From Bathynomus jamesi (Eukaryota > Arthropoda > Malacostraca > Isopoda > Cirolanidae): a stretch of 64,000 bases of DNA. The notes below the pieces were generated by a model, which saw nothing but the letters and a program-made list of their open reading frames with translations, searched no databases and was not told the origin of the DNA. Location: NCBI GenBank assembly GCA_023014485.1, contig JAJOZX010012297.1, positions 56,335 through 120,334 on the forward strand. The letters are read 5' to 3'. The translations under genes and the position numbers were made by a program. Positions 1 to 11,550 of this stretch are shown one piece after another (the stretch's first letter is position 1; every line of letters begins with the position of its first letter).

Positions 1-76
1 TGTGTTGACTGATAAAATGTGTGTTGACTGATAAAATGTGTGTTGACTGATAAAATGTGTGTTGACTGATAAAATA
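1..76. repeat. 19-bp tandem repeat, four copies
   Basis: Four head-to-tail copies of a 19-bp unit (tgtgttgactgataaaatg) open the window; the last copy has one or two changes. The array may extend left of the window. No coding potential is visible. Confidence 0.95.
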
Positions 77-530
77 TATGTTGAGATAAAAGGTATAAAT
101 TATTTTTTTGAATGAAGTTTCTTTTTCTCTCTCTTTTTGCAAATGCACTTAATTATAATTAAAGGAATATAATATTTTAGCCTTTTATTTGTCCCTGCAG
201 ATGAATAGCATGATAAATATTATGTTTAATAAATAATAAATAGCTACCACTAATTGGTAAATTCAATTCAAGTATTACAATGCAAAAGTGGTCATCTAGG
301 CATAAGTAATTGGTTATCCCAATTCTAAAAGGGTATTTTATCACTGAACAATAAAAAAATTACAGTTCTCTTAAATATACAACCATTTCCTGGATTTCCC
401 GGGATCCCAGGAGTTGGCTTTCATTTTCCAGGAATTCCCAGGATTTCCCAGGATGAAGAAAGCTGCTATAAGGACAAACCCTAATCCCCAATACACCATC
501 TCAAGAACTCAAGAGTTCTTTGGGGCTAGT

Positions 531-1432
531 CAGACATGGGCAGTAAATACTTTAGATGTATTTAAATAATAAATACATTACTTGAAAATAAAAGTAATTA
601 AATACTAAATAAAATACAGGTTTTAGAAAGTATTTAAGTATTAAATACATTACTCCTAAAATGTATTTAAATACATTTCAAATACAATTTAGATACTTTT
701 CAAAAACCACATAAAATCACTAACATCAGCTTAGAGTCAAATAAAATTGAGAAGTTGCAGAAGTAGATGCTCCAATTGTTTTGTGGCCAGAAGACAAAGT
801 CTTCACTTTACTACCATCTTTGGAAGTTATTCAGAAATATTTTCCATCAAAAAGGGGTGCAGGTGTGATTCACTATTTTTATTTTCATTACACCATCAAC
901 AACTTCTTTTACCACCTTTTCCACCACTTCCACTTGCTGCAGCCATGTTACAAATGTTGTCCTTGTCTAATATGATCAATAGACTAAAGCTAATTGCACA
1001 GTTAGCGCTGAACTTTACACAACCACATATGACAATGCCTCAGGATAGACTGCTGGCTGCCGCACTGCAGCTGTAAGTCTGTGACAATTGCCACTAGAGC
1101 AGGCTGGAAGTTCCAATTTTCAAGGTGCTTCCAGAAAGTTCCAGCCTTCTGAGCCTGGAACTTGCTGGAAGCACAAGCACCTTGAAAAATGTTTAACTGT
1201 GTTCTGTGGTACCAGTTAAATACTGGGTGGTTAGTACTGTACATCCTCGCAAAATTGAACAGTTCACAAAAAAGTATTTTAAAAATGTATTTAAAAACAG
1301 GTATTTACAAATACTAAATACTTTTTGAAAGTATTTAAATACGTAATTAAATATACTCTCCAAAAAGTATTTATAAATATATGTATTTAAATATGTATTT
1401 AAGATTTTCAAATACATTACTGCCCATGTCTG
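531..1432. mobile_element. hAT-type MITE, 902 bp
   Basis: The ends are inverted repeats: CAGACATGGGCAGTAAAT at the left and its complement at the right. The perfect 8-bp target duplication gggctagt lies at 523-530 and 1433-1440. A CAG start and an 8-bp duplication are typical of hAT. The interior is AT-rich with many forms of gtatttaaatac and no transposase. It sits inside the N-terminal coding part of the Sola-like pseudogene. Confidence 0.93.
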
Positions 1433-2343
1433 GGGCTAGTAGATATCTTGTTGATAAAGCCAGGAGCATGAAGCAATAGTATGGAATATTGCCAAATGTT
1501 CCTAAATACAGTAAAGGGAAAAAGATAAGAGATGAAACTATTTCTAATGTGACAGCTTTTTATAAGGACACAGAATTTAGTCGGGTGTATCTGGGAAAAA
1601 AGGACTGTGTTAGTGTCAGAGACAAAGATGGAAACAAAATTTACAAACAAAAGCATCTCTTACTCAGTAATTTGAAAGAACTGTATCTTGGGTATAAAGA
1701 AACTGACTCAAGTATAAGTTTTTCAACATTTGCAGCTCTTAGACCCAAATGGTGTGTTATTGCTGGAGGTACAGGTAGTACACACTCAGTTTGTATTTAT
1801 AACTATCACCAGAACCCCAAATTAATGGTTTCAGCAATTGGTGACAAGTACTTGACTTATCATTCATTGATTCAAAAAGTGTCTGCGATGTGGACAACAT
1901 TAAATGTATGTTACACCAGTGTAGAGAATGTCCTGGTGTTGCTGCTGTAGATAACTATTTGAACACATTAAATGTACTGACTTCCAGGGATTCAATTGAA
2001 TATGACCAGTGGACCAGCACTAACAGGGCAACTTTGTCAAGTGTAACCATTACAGTGGAGGAATTCATTGAAAAATTTTCAGAATCAATTTATTCTCTTA
2101 CTCATCATCATTATATAGCCAAGAGTCAAAGCCTCTACATGAAGACCTTTAAGCAAAATCTCAGTGAAGATGAAGTTTTAGTACTGGGAGACTTTTCTGA
2201 GAACTATTCTTCATCACTCAAGACGCATCACAGAGCTTCCATTGGACAAACAAACAAGTTACATTATACCCAATGATTGTATATAAATGGAATATGGTAA
2301 ATTGAGCCACACTAGCTATTGTATCATTAGTGATAGTTTAGAT

Positions 2344-2821
2344 CAGGGGTCCCCAACCCTGTGCCCGCGAGCACCATGGTGCCCGCCGACCCTTTTGCGT
2401 GTGCCCGCCACTGACTGACTACAACTGATAACATTTTATTAAAAATTTAAATAAAAACTTAAGTATGTTACATATTTTAAATATTTAGTTTGTAAATATT
2501 TAAAATATGTAACATACTTAACATTTTATTAAATTTAGTAGTTAATTACAGAAACAGATGCTCATTTATTTGAAAATAATTATTTCTTTATAAATAAATT
2601 AAGTTATCATTTTGATAATTTTTCTAAGATTCTTAGTTAGCCCATCCTTGTTTTTTTTCGTGTATTATGTTCATTATTTTACATAGGAATTAAATGTTTT
2701 TTTGTGTATTATCTTCATTATTAAGTCCAACTATAAATTTGCTTGAAAAAGTAAATGGTGCCCGCTGCACACACGGTAGTCTTGAATGTGCTCTTCGGCA
2801 CAAAAAGGTTGGGGACCACTG
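2344..2821. mobile_element. hAT-type MITE, 478 bp
   Basis: Terminal repeats are CAGGGGTCCCCAACC and GTTGGGGACCACTG, a classic hAT terminus. The perfect 8-bp duplication gtttagat is at 2336-2343 and 2822-2829. An internal palindrome around 2440-2540 (acttaagtatgttacatatt and complement) would fold into a hairpin. It interrupts the Sola-like pseudogene. Confidence 0.95.
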
Positions 2822-3670
2822 GTTTAGATCATAACACTGCAGCAGTGTATACATTTCAACAATTTTTAGTCCAAGACATTAAAGTGAGATTCCCTAATGT
2901 GAAAACAATGAGATATTTTTCTGATAGTTGTGCTTGGCAATACAAAAACCATTTTAATTTTAGCAATTTATGCCATCATGAAACAGATTTTGGTATAAAG
3001 GCAGAGTGGAACTTTTTGCCACTTGTCATGGCAAAAATGCCTGTGATGGCATTGGAGGAAGTGTGAAGAGAGCAGCAGCTAAAGCTAGTTTGCAAAGAAC
3101 AACAACAGGACACACCTTGTCTCCACAGAGTTTCTATGACTTTTGTACACAAAATTTTGAGTCAATCAAGTTTAAATTCATTACAAAAGAACAAATAAAT
3201 CATAATAAAACAGAACTCAGTAGTAGGTTTGCAAAAGCAGCGACAGTGAAGGGCACACAAGGTTTTCGCAGAATTGTGCTAATGTCTCAGTCACATTAAA
3301 GCTTATTTAGTTTCAGACTCCAATGACTACAATGTTGTTAGGGTTATGACCTCTGAACTTGGTGACTCAGACACGAGTCCAGATTTCTGAAATGAACAAA
3401 AATTTCCTGTGGGAAAGTATGTTGCATGTATTTATGATGGTAGAAAATATCTAGGAATCATTTTAGATTATTCAGAAGAATTCCAAGATTCTAAAATCAA
3501 GTTTCTAACTCCTATTTCCAACTAAAACAAAAGATACTATTTCCCAACTAATAAAGATGATGTTTGTTGGGTAGAAGCCAAAAACATCCTTCATGAAATG
3601 TCAACTCCTAATATTCAATCTGGCACCAGAGTTGTGTATATCTTTGAAATACATGATACTGAGAATTAGG

Positions 3671-4732
3671 CTAGGTACCAAAAATGTTTCAGATTTAATG
3701 TATTGGATAGCAATTATTTTTATTCAAGTAATGTCTTAATTTATTCAATAAAACATAACCATACTAGCAGTATTTTTTTTGCCTTTGAAGATCAACAATT
3801 TAGTTGAGAACTTGAGAGAATTATTATTATTATTGAGTTTTAGGAAAACACTAATAAGTTTATCTTATAGCTATACTTAATCCACTTGTCAGTCAAGGAA
3901 AACATCTTATAAGAGAGCTTGATAAGCAAAACAGGCATAATGGTATTTACAATTTCAAAGTCCAACAAATAGAATGTTTTTAACCTCCACCACCATCTAA
4001 TGAAGGGGAAAAATACACAATGTCATTGACAAAGTCATATAGAAGAGTAATTGAGGTACAAAATGACGAAAAAAAATCTTGAATATCTGTATCATAGGGG
4101 TGGGGCCCCCCCAAAATATTCAAGCTGATATAATTTTTTAACTATTTTGATTAAATGCATTTTATTACTTAAGAGTCAATTATTCTCTAGGATTTTGAGC
4201 TTTCAAATGGTTTTTAAAGTTTTTTCCTAGCTCAATGAGGGACTGAGTTATAGACTTTTAAAAATTAAGGTGTCAGCCCCCACCACCAAAATTTGGAGGC
4301 CCCATAACTTTTGAACCGTTAATCTGATTGCTCTGAAACTTGAAATTTCATGTTTTTCAACATAAAACAACCCTGTATAGCAATTTTAAGCAAAATCTAA
4401 GTGGGTGTTTCAGGAAATGCCTGATTTATCCTGGAATGACAAAATTTTTAAAAATTCAATGTTTTTCATGAATACTTTTTGTAGAGATTGTGATAAAAAT
4501 GGATACTAAAATGTTGGAGACTGGGGGGCATGAGGCTGTACAGAGTACACTGTGGGTAGATAAATTATGAGCAATTGGCGTGTTGGGGGTAGGGTAGGTG
4601 AAATATTTCTTTATAAAGTGAATTTTGAATTTGCCCACACTGTATACCCCAATCATCCACAATTTTACCCACCCATACCAAACCCCATACTATAGTATAT
4701 ACCATAAAATATGCCCAATATATATATATATA
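3671..4732. other. Intergenic, no gene; MITE-like non-coding DNA
   Basis: No supported coding region. Around 4090-4400 there is non-coding DNA with short phrases such as cataacttttgaaccgtt that recur in similar form at 7500-7560 (inverted), which suggests relics of non-autonomous DNA transposons. A short ATT run lies near 3820. Confidence 0.5.
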
Positions 4733-4786
4733 TATATACATTCAACTGCAAAGAACACGCGTGTTCTTTGCAGTTGAATGTATATA
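4733..4786. repeat. Perfect 54-bp palindrome next to (TA)n
   Basis: Two 27-bp arms meet between 4759 and 4760 with no spacer (core aagaacacgcgtgttctt). A (TA)n tract adjoins on the left and tata on the right. It could extrude as a cruciform or mark a very short inverted duplication. Confidence 0.9.
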
Positions 4787-4866
4787 ATGTTATGGCATGC
4801 GGGAGGTGCCCCCTTGGGCATTGGTTTCTGCGAGTATGTAGAGGAATTACGGCATTTGGAAGAGTG

Positions 4867-4938
4867 AAGACCATGGTGTAGTGGTATCGCGTCTGACCGG
4901 CAATCGGAAGATCCCGGGTTCGATTCCCAGGTGGTACT
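4867..4938 (+). tRNA. tRNA-like sequence (Ala-GGC-like) or SINE head
   Basis: A 72-nt stretch has a good internal A box (TGGTGTAGTGGT) and a perfect B box (GGTTCGATTCC). The anticodon arm TCTGA-CCGGCAA-TCGGA would present GGC (alanine). A TTTTTT pol III stop lies at 4942-4947. The acceptor stem pairs poorly and is one base out of register, and the T stem has a mismatch. It is therefore more likely a tRNA pseudogene or the head of a tRNA-derived SINE than a working tRNA. GGC is also not the usual animal alanine anticodon. Confidence 0.5.
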
Positions 4939-4974
4939 TCATTTTTTCATTTGTTGTTTCTCTTTCTCGTCTTG

Positions 4975-5160
4975 CGCGGAATATCTCCTATACAAGCGTC
5001 GTTCTTTACGTTATATATATATGAAAAATTATTTCACGAAAGTGACACGTGAAAAATATTTATGATGAATAAACCACGAAGGAAAAAGAAACACAAAGGG
5101 GTGCTCAAGCGCTTTCGTCTAATGACATCCTCAGGATATATATATATATATTGAAACTAT
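4975..5160. repeat. MITE-like repeat bounded by (TA)n runs
   Basis: A short non-coding block lies between two ta-tract runs near 5013-5022 and 5136-5151. It includes caagcgctttcgtctaatga, which resembles interspersed repeats I associate with decapod genomes. No inverted termini or target duplication could be fixed. Family assignment is from memory only. Confidence 0.3.
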
Positions 5161-5274
5161 GAGTTACCCATTACTTTTCCTAATACTGTATTTGTTTATA
5201 AGCTAAACTTGGCCTATAATAAAAAATGATAAAGTAGTCTAGGCCTATATGAAAAAGAATATTATTCCTATTGA

Positions 5275-5725
5275 ACATCTAAAATGGGATTTGCCAATAA
5301 AAAATGCTATTGAGATGTGGTCTAGATTCAAAGAAATTTTAGGATATAATGTAGATGTAGTCCTTTCAGAATTATTATGAAGAACAAGATTAGGAAACCT
5401 TTGTAGTGAAATAAGAAAATAGCTAGAATGATTAAAGGCAAGAAAAGAGCATTCACAGAATTTAAAAGCAGTATATAATAGCCTCGTGGACTCGGATAAT
5501 TATAAGGAAGTAAGAAATAAGTTAAATATTTTGATTAGGAGTAGCAAAAGGCACAGTGAAATAAGTCTTGCTAGAAACAGCAATAACTATAAAAAAAATT
5601 CTTTAGTTGCTATAAATACAATAAAAAACAAGATAGGATCAGCCCTATAGAACATCATGATAGCATATTCGAAAATAAACAGGATTTTGTTGATATTTTT
5701 AACAATTATTTTAGCTCTGTTTTAA
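5275..5725 (+). pseudogene. CR1-like LINE fragment (linker between nuclease and RT)
   Basis: Reading with stops, the fragment gives NAIEMWSRFKEILG, then a basic linker, and ends in DIFNNYFSSVLT. This is the region between the endonuclease and reverse transcriptase of CR1-type ORF2. The minus-strand copy at 27150-27260 has NAIEMWSRFQEILENI at the same place, so the two belong to one family. The fragment has several stops and is cut on the right by a hAT-like terminus. Confidence 0.75.
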
Positions 5726-5726
5726 C

Positions 5727-5865
5727 CAGAGGTGGGTAAAGTACTTTCATTTGTTACTCAAGTTAAAGTACAAGTAATCTTTAAAAAATTTACTCAAGTT
5801 AAAGTAAAAGTACACATTATCAAAAGTAATTAAGTTGAAGTACAAAAGTGTTTTATAATGTACTC
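5727..5865. mobile_element. hAT-like terminus without visible partner end
   Basis: CAGAGGTGGGTAAAGTACTT at the break in the CR1 fragment looks like a hAT terminus, followed by repeats of actcaagttaaagta. The opposite terminus and target duplication were not found, possibly because later insertions begin at 5866. Confidence 0.45.
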
Positions 5866-6494
5866 CGGGGTCATTCCATGTCAGTTCAACGGCGAAAAAA
5901 ACGTGACCATCACCAATGTTTTTGAAAATTGGCACACTTATAGATCTCTGAGAAAAACAGAATGACGCTTGTTTCAACACTAGGTCATATGGTTCCGGAG
6001 ATATGGCCCTTCGAATTTTGTTAAAAAAAAAGATCAATTTCCAAGGTCATACCATATTTCAACATGAAATATCTCGGCTCCTATTGCACTTACAGAGACC
6101 ATTTAAACACTATTTTAAAGCTTTTAAGCAGATCTACAACTTTGTTTCTATTCATATTTTACCTGTCATCAAAAACAAAAGTTGATCTTATTTTTGACCT
6201 TTGTAGGTCATTCGATGTCACAACCAATTTTTTTCTCCTTTCACCCAATTTTGGGTACACATGTCTACCTTAACCTAAAACAAGATTTTTAGTGTTGATT
6301 AAGTTAGTATATACACTACAGCAATTTCAGTGGACCATACCCACCTCCATTTTGACCAAGTACCTTTTTCCACCAAACTTTGGAGCACCATATCTTTGGA
6401 ACTGTTTGAGCTAGTGTTGAGAAAAATACCATTCGATTTTTCTTACTGAGATATACTGTATAATGTCTGCTAATTTTCAAAAAAATTGGTAATT
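5866..6494. mobile_element. Sola-like MITE end (GGGTCATTCCATGTC terminus)
   Basis: It begins ggggtcattccatgtcagtt, nearly the same as the terminus of the large Sola-like element at 27946. A related end starts at 10640. The stretch 6046-6128 recurs inverted at about 8470-8557, so the block is one arm of a longer inverted-repeat element broken by hAT insertions. No transposase remains in it. Confidence 0.6.
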
Positions 6495-6502
6495 ATCTAA
6501 CC

Positions 6503-6705
6503 CAGTGCTCTTCAACCTTTTTATGCTTACCGCCCACTTTTGTAACTTTTGAATCTCCGTATCACCCACCAAAATTAAAAATGCAAAAACTCAAACTAAA
6601 AGTTATATACCCTGCATAAAACAATAAAATTAATTGCAATTACCTTTAGATTAATGAGATCCTTGAGCCACTAGTGGGTGGTACCGCCCAGGTTGAAGAG
6701 CACTG
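6503..6705. mobile_element. hAT-type MITE, 203 bp
   Basis: Termini are CAGTGCTCTTCAACCTTT and GGTTGAAGAGCACTG. The perfect 8-bp duplication atctaacc is at 6495-6502 and 6706-6713. No coding capacity. Confidence 0.93.
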
Positions 6706-6713
6706 ATCTAACC

Positions 6714-8550
6714 TAACCTAACCCAGTTATTTGGTTGAATAAGTATCCGGCCCTATTGTAAAACTTTTTTTTTTGTATATTTCAGAGAATTATTTAATAT
6801 AGGTAATTTAAATTACATTAATTAATTTATATGGACATTCAAAAGTGTGAAGAACTTCGAACCTGCTATCCTGTTTAAAGGTAAAGCTATATACGTATAC
6901 AAGTACCTTACACTAGGCTATAGGTACTACCCTATAGAATAAATTCAGTTTTAAGAGTTAGATGAGTTTTAATAGAATTACTTAACTGTGTATTTATTCA
7001 TTGTGCACAACAGTATGTACCCATGTGAAAATAAGCTTATTTAAACCTTGGAGCAAGGATTTTTTTGGCATCTGTATTTATTCCAATTTGTAAATCAAAC
7101 TGCACATTTTTTCTTGTTGTAGACCTCTGAAACAAGATCAGTAGGTCCCAAATTTTATTTGTGCCATCTAAGCAAAAATGGCTTTTAACAGGGTTGGATA
7201 CAATGAATAATTATAACTATTTTTAATTAATTGATCCTAATTTCCATTAATTGTAATTGATTCAAAATAAAATAAAAATAAAGGTAATTGATTTTTGAGC
7301 TATAACTGATGTAATTGATCAATTAATGTCAATTGTTAAAAATTATACCCCTAGATCTGGCAGTCATACATCATCCAATGAAAATAAACCTTTGATAGTT
7401 TATTTAGTTATAGGGTAATTCCAGGACAAATCAACCAATGGACAACACCACCACCTCTTCAATTTTGCTGAAACTTGGTACAGGGGTAGATTGTGGCCAA
7501 AAGATATGATTCCCAAGTTTTTAGCTTGATCTGACCAACGGTTCAAAAGTTATGAGCAACATCATTTTGAGGTCAAGCATTGACCTCACATTTTTCAAAC
7601 TGCCATAACTTTCCTCCTGTTGGTCATAGCCCTATAAAATAATATATTTGGAATCAGAATGATCTGTAGACTCCGAAAATGACATCGCCTTTCATGAAGG
7701 CTGAAAAATAAAAATTTTACTTATAAATGAATATTTGAGGTCATCATTTGACCTCTCGGATACTGAATTTCAGAAAAATTCATTGATGAGAAAAATGTTC
7801 CCCTATCATTTATCTATCATTATCAGCTTTAAAAAGCTTGTGTATAGGCCATTATACATGTCAAAACAATTTAAGTAATACTAACTTCCTGTATTTTTTT
7901 ACTATAAACATCTAATTTTGCCTCATTTCATGATCTAGACATCCTGAGAGCTAGATAGCTGTGTATGTGTGTGTTCCATCGTCTCATCTATTTAGGGTTT
8001 ATATATTATAGTCTGCTATTTTAAATTATTAAGTCTTTAATAACTTAAACTTTATAAAAGTCAACTTTCTATGCTTTGTGGGTGCTAATTTCTCTAAAAA
8101 ATTCCCATTGAACAGAATATCCTCAGCTTATGAAACTTATGATGTCTTGCTGAATGCTGAGTAAAGTAGCCTATATCAAATCAATTATTAATACAATCAC
8201 TGATCACTCATAAAATAAATTATTATTACAGTCACTGAGAACTGAAATATTAATACAATCACTGCTCATAAAATAAATTATTATTACAGTCATCTGAGAA
8301 CTGAAATATTCAGATAGGTGCAGAAATGAGCTATTATGGTTTTATAGAATTAAAACTAAAAGTTCAGAATTGAGTTTGGTGTACTTGGCACCTCCAGCCA
8401 CAGGACGGAGTTTAGTGAGACCTTCAGCCAGAGCAGGAGGTTTTCTAAAATGGCCAGAGCTCCAGTGCATCACTACTTAAAAGCTTTAAAATAGTGCTTA
8501 AATGGACTCTGTAAGTGCAATAGGAGCTGAGATATTTCATGTTGAAATAT
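6714..8550. other. Intergenic, no gene; relic MITE DNA
   Basis: No supported coding region. At 7420-7560 there is a MITE-like block starting gggtaattccaggacaaatc with the phrase aacggttcaaaagttatgag, which echoes 4300-4330 in reverse. At 8170-8320 a stretch containing cataaaataaattattatta is repeated in tandem about twice. Confidence 0.5.
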
Positions 8551-8959
8551 AGTATGACTAGTGATGTTAAAAAATGGGTTTTTTTATGTCCATGTTTTTT
8601 TTGTCAGTTTTTTTGTTTTATATATATATATTTTTTTTTAATAATTAATATAGATATTGCCAATTTAATTACAAGGTATACTTTTGCAATGATATATATT
8701 ATAAAAATAAATAAATAAATAATAAAATAGGCCATATGGTACCAATATAGAATGTCCTTTTCAGCCTATTTACATAAAAAAACTGGCCTCTTTCTTGCAG
8801 TGAAAGTCTTGTATCTTGAGATCTGTTAAACTTGCGAGAACACTGGCTGGGAGCTGACTGCCCATTGTCCAACCTTTCCAGGACTCTCCCATCCATGCCT
8901 CGGATTTTGAATCTCCCACTTAACTATCCTTTAGACCCGCGATGACATTTTCCCCCCGA

Positions 8960-9130
8960 GACCATCCATATATATACATACACATACACCCATATACATA
9001 TATACCAATATATACATAAATACTTATATACACATATTTATATCTATTATATACCCAATACACACGCATACATCCAGAATTCCAGATACATACGCACGCA
9101 TACTCACATATATACCTACACAAACTCATA
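8960..9130. repeat. Low-complexity (TA)/(CA) tract
   Basis: Degenerate runs of atatacatacacatacaccc-type sequence. An open frame exists on the minus strand but it is only the repeat read as tyrosine- and cysteine-rich codons. Confidence 0.85.
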
Positions 9131-9190
9131 CACCTCTATTTCGCCCTTTCATTACCTCCGAGATCATTTAGCACATACAGTAATATCCAT

Positions 9191-9415
9191 AGAGCCAAAA
9201 GAAACCGATTAAGCACAGACAGAGCAGCAAAGCTAGTATTTATATCCCAAAATGCAAAATTCCAAGAAAGTGAAGTAAAACATGGTGCTACATTGGCTTC
9301 GTCAACATCCAAATCTGCAATAAGTACCAGTACCTATGATATTGAAACTATATGCTCTAATCAATCTAGTGATAATGATTCTTCAATGGAAATAGAATCA
9401 GATAATGAAAGTTAA
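9191..9415 (+). pseudogene. hAT transposase C-terminal dimerisation region
   Basis: About 74 codons read RAKRNRLSTDRAAKLVFISQ and end with an acidic serine-rich tail before TAA at 9413-9415. The R-NRL-…-AAKLVFI pattern is the end of the hAT dimerisation domain. The catalytic part of the transposase is missing; upstream sequence is non-coding. It is the best evidence that the 8559-10049 element is hAT. Confidence 0.8.
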
Positions 9416-9770
9416 ACAGCATTAGGTTAACACAAAGGTTAAAGAAAGAGATGAATATTTTTATTTTTTTTATTTTTCTATTTGGAATATATATATACAC
9501 ACACTGGTATTCTTGCCAATCACAATTATATATATTGTTTTATACCAGTATTATGTATTTTTTATTATGTATATTATACCAGTACCTGTGATATTGAAAC
9601 TACCATATATGCTCTACCCAATCTAGTGATGATTCTTCCATGGAAATGAAGGTTAAACAACATTAGGTTAACAAAAAGGTTCAAAAAAAGGTGAATATAT
9701 TTTTTTTCTATCTGGAATATATATACTGGTACTCTTGCCAATCACAATTATGTATATTGTTTGAAACGAG
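9324..9770. repeat. Tandem partial duplication of hAT 3' region
   Basis: A block of roughly 200 bp starting near agtacctatgatattgaaac (9328) is repeated from about 9580 with small changes. Both copies contain cttgccaatcacaatta. It duplicates the end of the hAT coding region and its 3' flank. Confidence 0.8.
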
Positions 9771-10635
9771 GAAGAATGTTTTGTGTTCTAGTTAAAAAAT
9801 ATATATACATATAAAAAATGAGGGTTTGTTTTTCCTTTCTATTATATACTTTTTGTGTGATTCATTTTTTTTAAAAGATGACTATATATACTAGGTATAA
9901 CCGTATAAGCATGGTAGTATAATAAATTATAGGTAATACTAATATACTTATTAGATTAAAGGAAGAAAAATATGGAATAAGTTTAAAACAATAAAAAACA
10001 AAAAAAAACAGACTATCTTCGTTTTAAACAAAAAAAAATGACATCACTAGGTATGACTAGTGATGTGAGGCGAGAATATTCTGAGAATATTCTCCAAAAT
10101 ATTATTTGCTGAGAATATTCGAGAATTTCTTTTTTCTTAGTTTTAAAAAAATCAAATAAAAAAAAAAAACATGATTTTTTTTTCATAAAAAAGCTATTAT
10201 ACTGAAAAACTGAAATTGAACACTTAAATACAAGGGATATTTTTTATTTGTTTCTAAACTGTTTTGTATGATATATTTTATTAATTTCCATATAATTTTG
10301 AAAAAAATAATGAATATTATGAATATGTTACAAAAATATGACAAACTAATAAACCCTAGCTGGATATTGGTATTGGTTGATACTGTTTTTAATTATCGGT
10401 ATTGGTTATCGGCTGAAAAGCAATATCGGTACATCCCTAATACTTATTATAATAAATTATTAGATAATAAATTATAGTTCTTAATATAAGTTATTAATTC
10501 CTACTTATAATAATCCTAATTCTGTATCCAAATGAAGTCTGTTTGCCATAATGATGTTTATTTTATATTGTTATATATTTGTAGTGTACAGTATTTTATT
10601 TCATTTTTGAAAAAGTGCTTCTTACTTTTCAATAC

Positions 10636-11006
10636 TTAAGGGTCATTCCATGTCAGTTCAACGGAATTTTGGATCGAAAAACATCAAAAAGGTGAGAAAA
10701 ACAGAATGGCACTTGTTTCAACACTCTAGGTCAGTGCTGTCCAACTTCTATAAGCCGCGGCCAAGATGTTGCCTATAATCATACACTGTTGGTTAATACG
10801 ACTTAGGAACCCGCTGAATGTTGTTCTCCCTACTAGAACTGACAAAATAGGGAAGAAAATTCAGAAATTAAATTTGGCAAACATCCATTCCACGGGCCGC
10901 AAGTTGGACAGCGCTGCTCTAGGTCATATGGTTTCGGAGATACAGCCATTTGAATTTTGTAAAAAAAAAGGTCATTTTCTAAAGTCATAGGGTCTAATAT
11001 TGTAAA
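10636..11006. mobile_element. Sola-like MITE fragment inside the left arm
   Basis: Begins gggtcattccatgtcagttc and keeps aggtcatatggtttcggag, as in 5866-6010. It is present only in the left arm of the inverted repeat, so it entered after that arm formed. It is split by a 185-bp hAT MITE. Confidence 0.65.
10732..10916. mobile_element. hAT-type MITE, 185 bp
   Basis: Termini CAGTGCTGTCCAACTT and AAGTTGGACAGCGCTG, with the perfect 8-bp duplication ctctaggt at 10724-10731 and 10917-10924. The interior has no coding sequence. Confidence 0.94.
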
Positions 11007-11273
11007 ATTCTCAGGAATAATCTTTAGGAGAATATTCGAGAATTTTCTTGAGAATATTCTCCAAACCAAGAATTTTAAAGAATTTTCTTTTTTAGAACGA
11101 GGGTTTTTTAAACTATTCCGATACAACTTAACTTCAGTTCCTGTCAAAATGGAGAAATTCTAAGTCAGAAGTGAATGATAGGATGAGTGAAGAAATAAAT
11201 AAATTAACTAATGCAAAAAATTTATTGAATCATTGTATAAAAACTGTATTTCAATTCAAAGTACAGTATTTAC

Positions 11274-11550
11274 CAGGGATGGCAGTGATTAAATCAAAAT
11301 GATTTAATCACCTGATTAAATCAATTTATTTTTTTTTATGAAAAAATCAATTGATTTAATCGTGATTAAATCAAAATGATTTAATCACCTGATTAAATCA
11401 ATTTTTTTTTTTATGAAAAAATCAATTGATTTAATCGTGATTAAATCAAAATGATTTAATCACCTGATTAAATCAATTAATTTTTTTTTTATGAAAAAAT
11501 CAATTGATTTAATTGATTAAATCATTTTGATTTAATCACTGCCATCCCTG
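11274..11550. mobile_element. Palindromic hAT-like MITE with ~75-bp tandem repeats
   Basis: Starts CAGGGATGGCAGTGATTAAA and ends with the exact complement. The interior holds about three tandem units built of gattaaatcaaaatgattta and a poly-T/atgaaaaaatcaattga segment. The flanks are themselves inverted because it sits at the centre of the larger foldback, so no direct target duplication can be read. Confidence 0.75.

Larger units (their letters stand above)
440..3670 (+). pseudogene. Decayed Sola-like DDE transposase, copy 1
   Basis: This is a degenerate relative of the transposase at 28843-37527. Reading through frame changes, the order matches: an N-terminal helix-turn-helix-like stretch around 470-530 and 1440-1500, then a conserved block 1560-1900 (KHLLLSNLKELYLGY, LRPKWCVIAGG). 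The putative first catalytic Asp is in GDFSENYS near 2190, the second in YFSDSCAWQYKNH near 2920-2950, and a conserved AEWNF / CHGKNACDGIGG block follows near 3000-3060. A C-terminal region runs to about 3665. It is broken by a 902-bp MITE, a 478-bp MITE, frameshifts near 1890-1920 and 3010, and in-frame stops after 3300. Assignment to Sola rests on my memory of the family and is tentative; that it is a transposase of the same family as the later copy is clear from the sequence. Confidence 0.75.
8559..10049 (+). mobile_element. hAT element with transposase remnant
   Basis: Termini TAGTGATGT and ACATCACTA are inverted. The flanking 8-bp sequences agtatgac (8551-8558) and ggtatgac (10050-10057) match at 7 of 8 positions. 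Inside are a transposase C-terminus (9191-9415), a low-complexity ta/ca tract (about 8960-9130) and a partial tandem duplication. Immediately right of the target copy another tagtgatgt terminus begins (10058), suggesting a second related element at the same site. Confidence 0.75.

Noticed and set aside
747..1076. 109-codon open frame inside the first MITE
   Set aside because: It lies wholly within a non-coding hAT MITE defined by its ends and target copies; no domain or codon pattern supports it.
2755..3066. Open frame starting in the second MITE and ending in transposase
   Set aside because: Its first ~23 codons are MITE terminus; the frame only looks continuous because the MITE inserted in phase with the pseudogene.
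8920..9129. Tyrosine/cysteine-rich small protein on the minus strand
   Set aside because: Pure translation of a ta/ca low-complexity tract.
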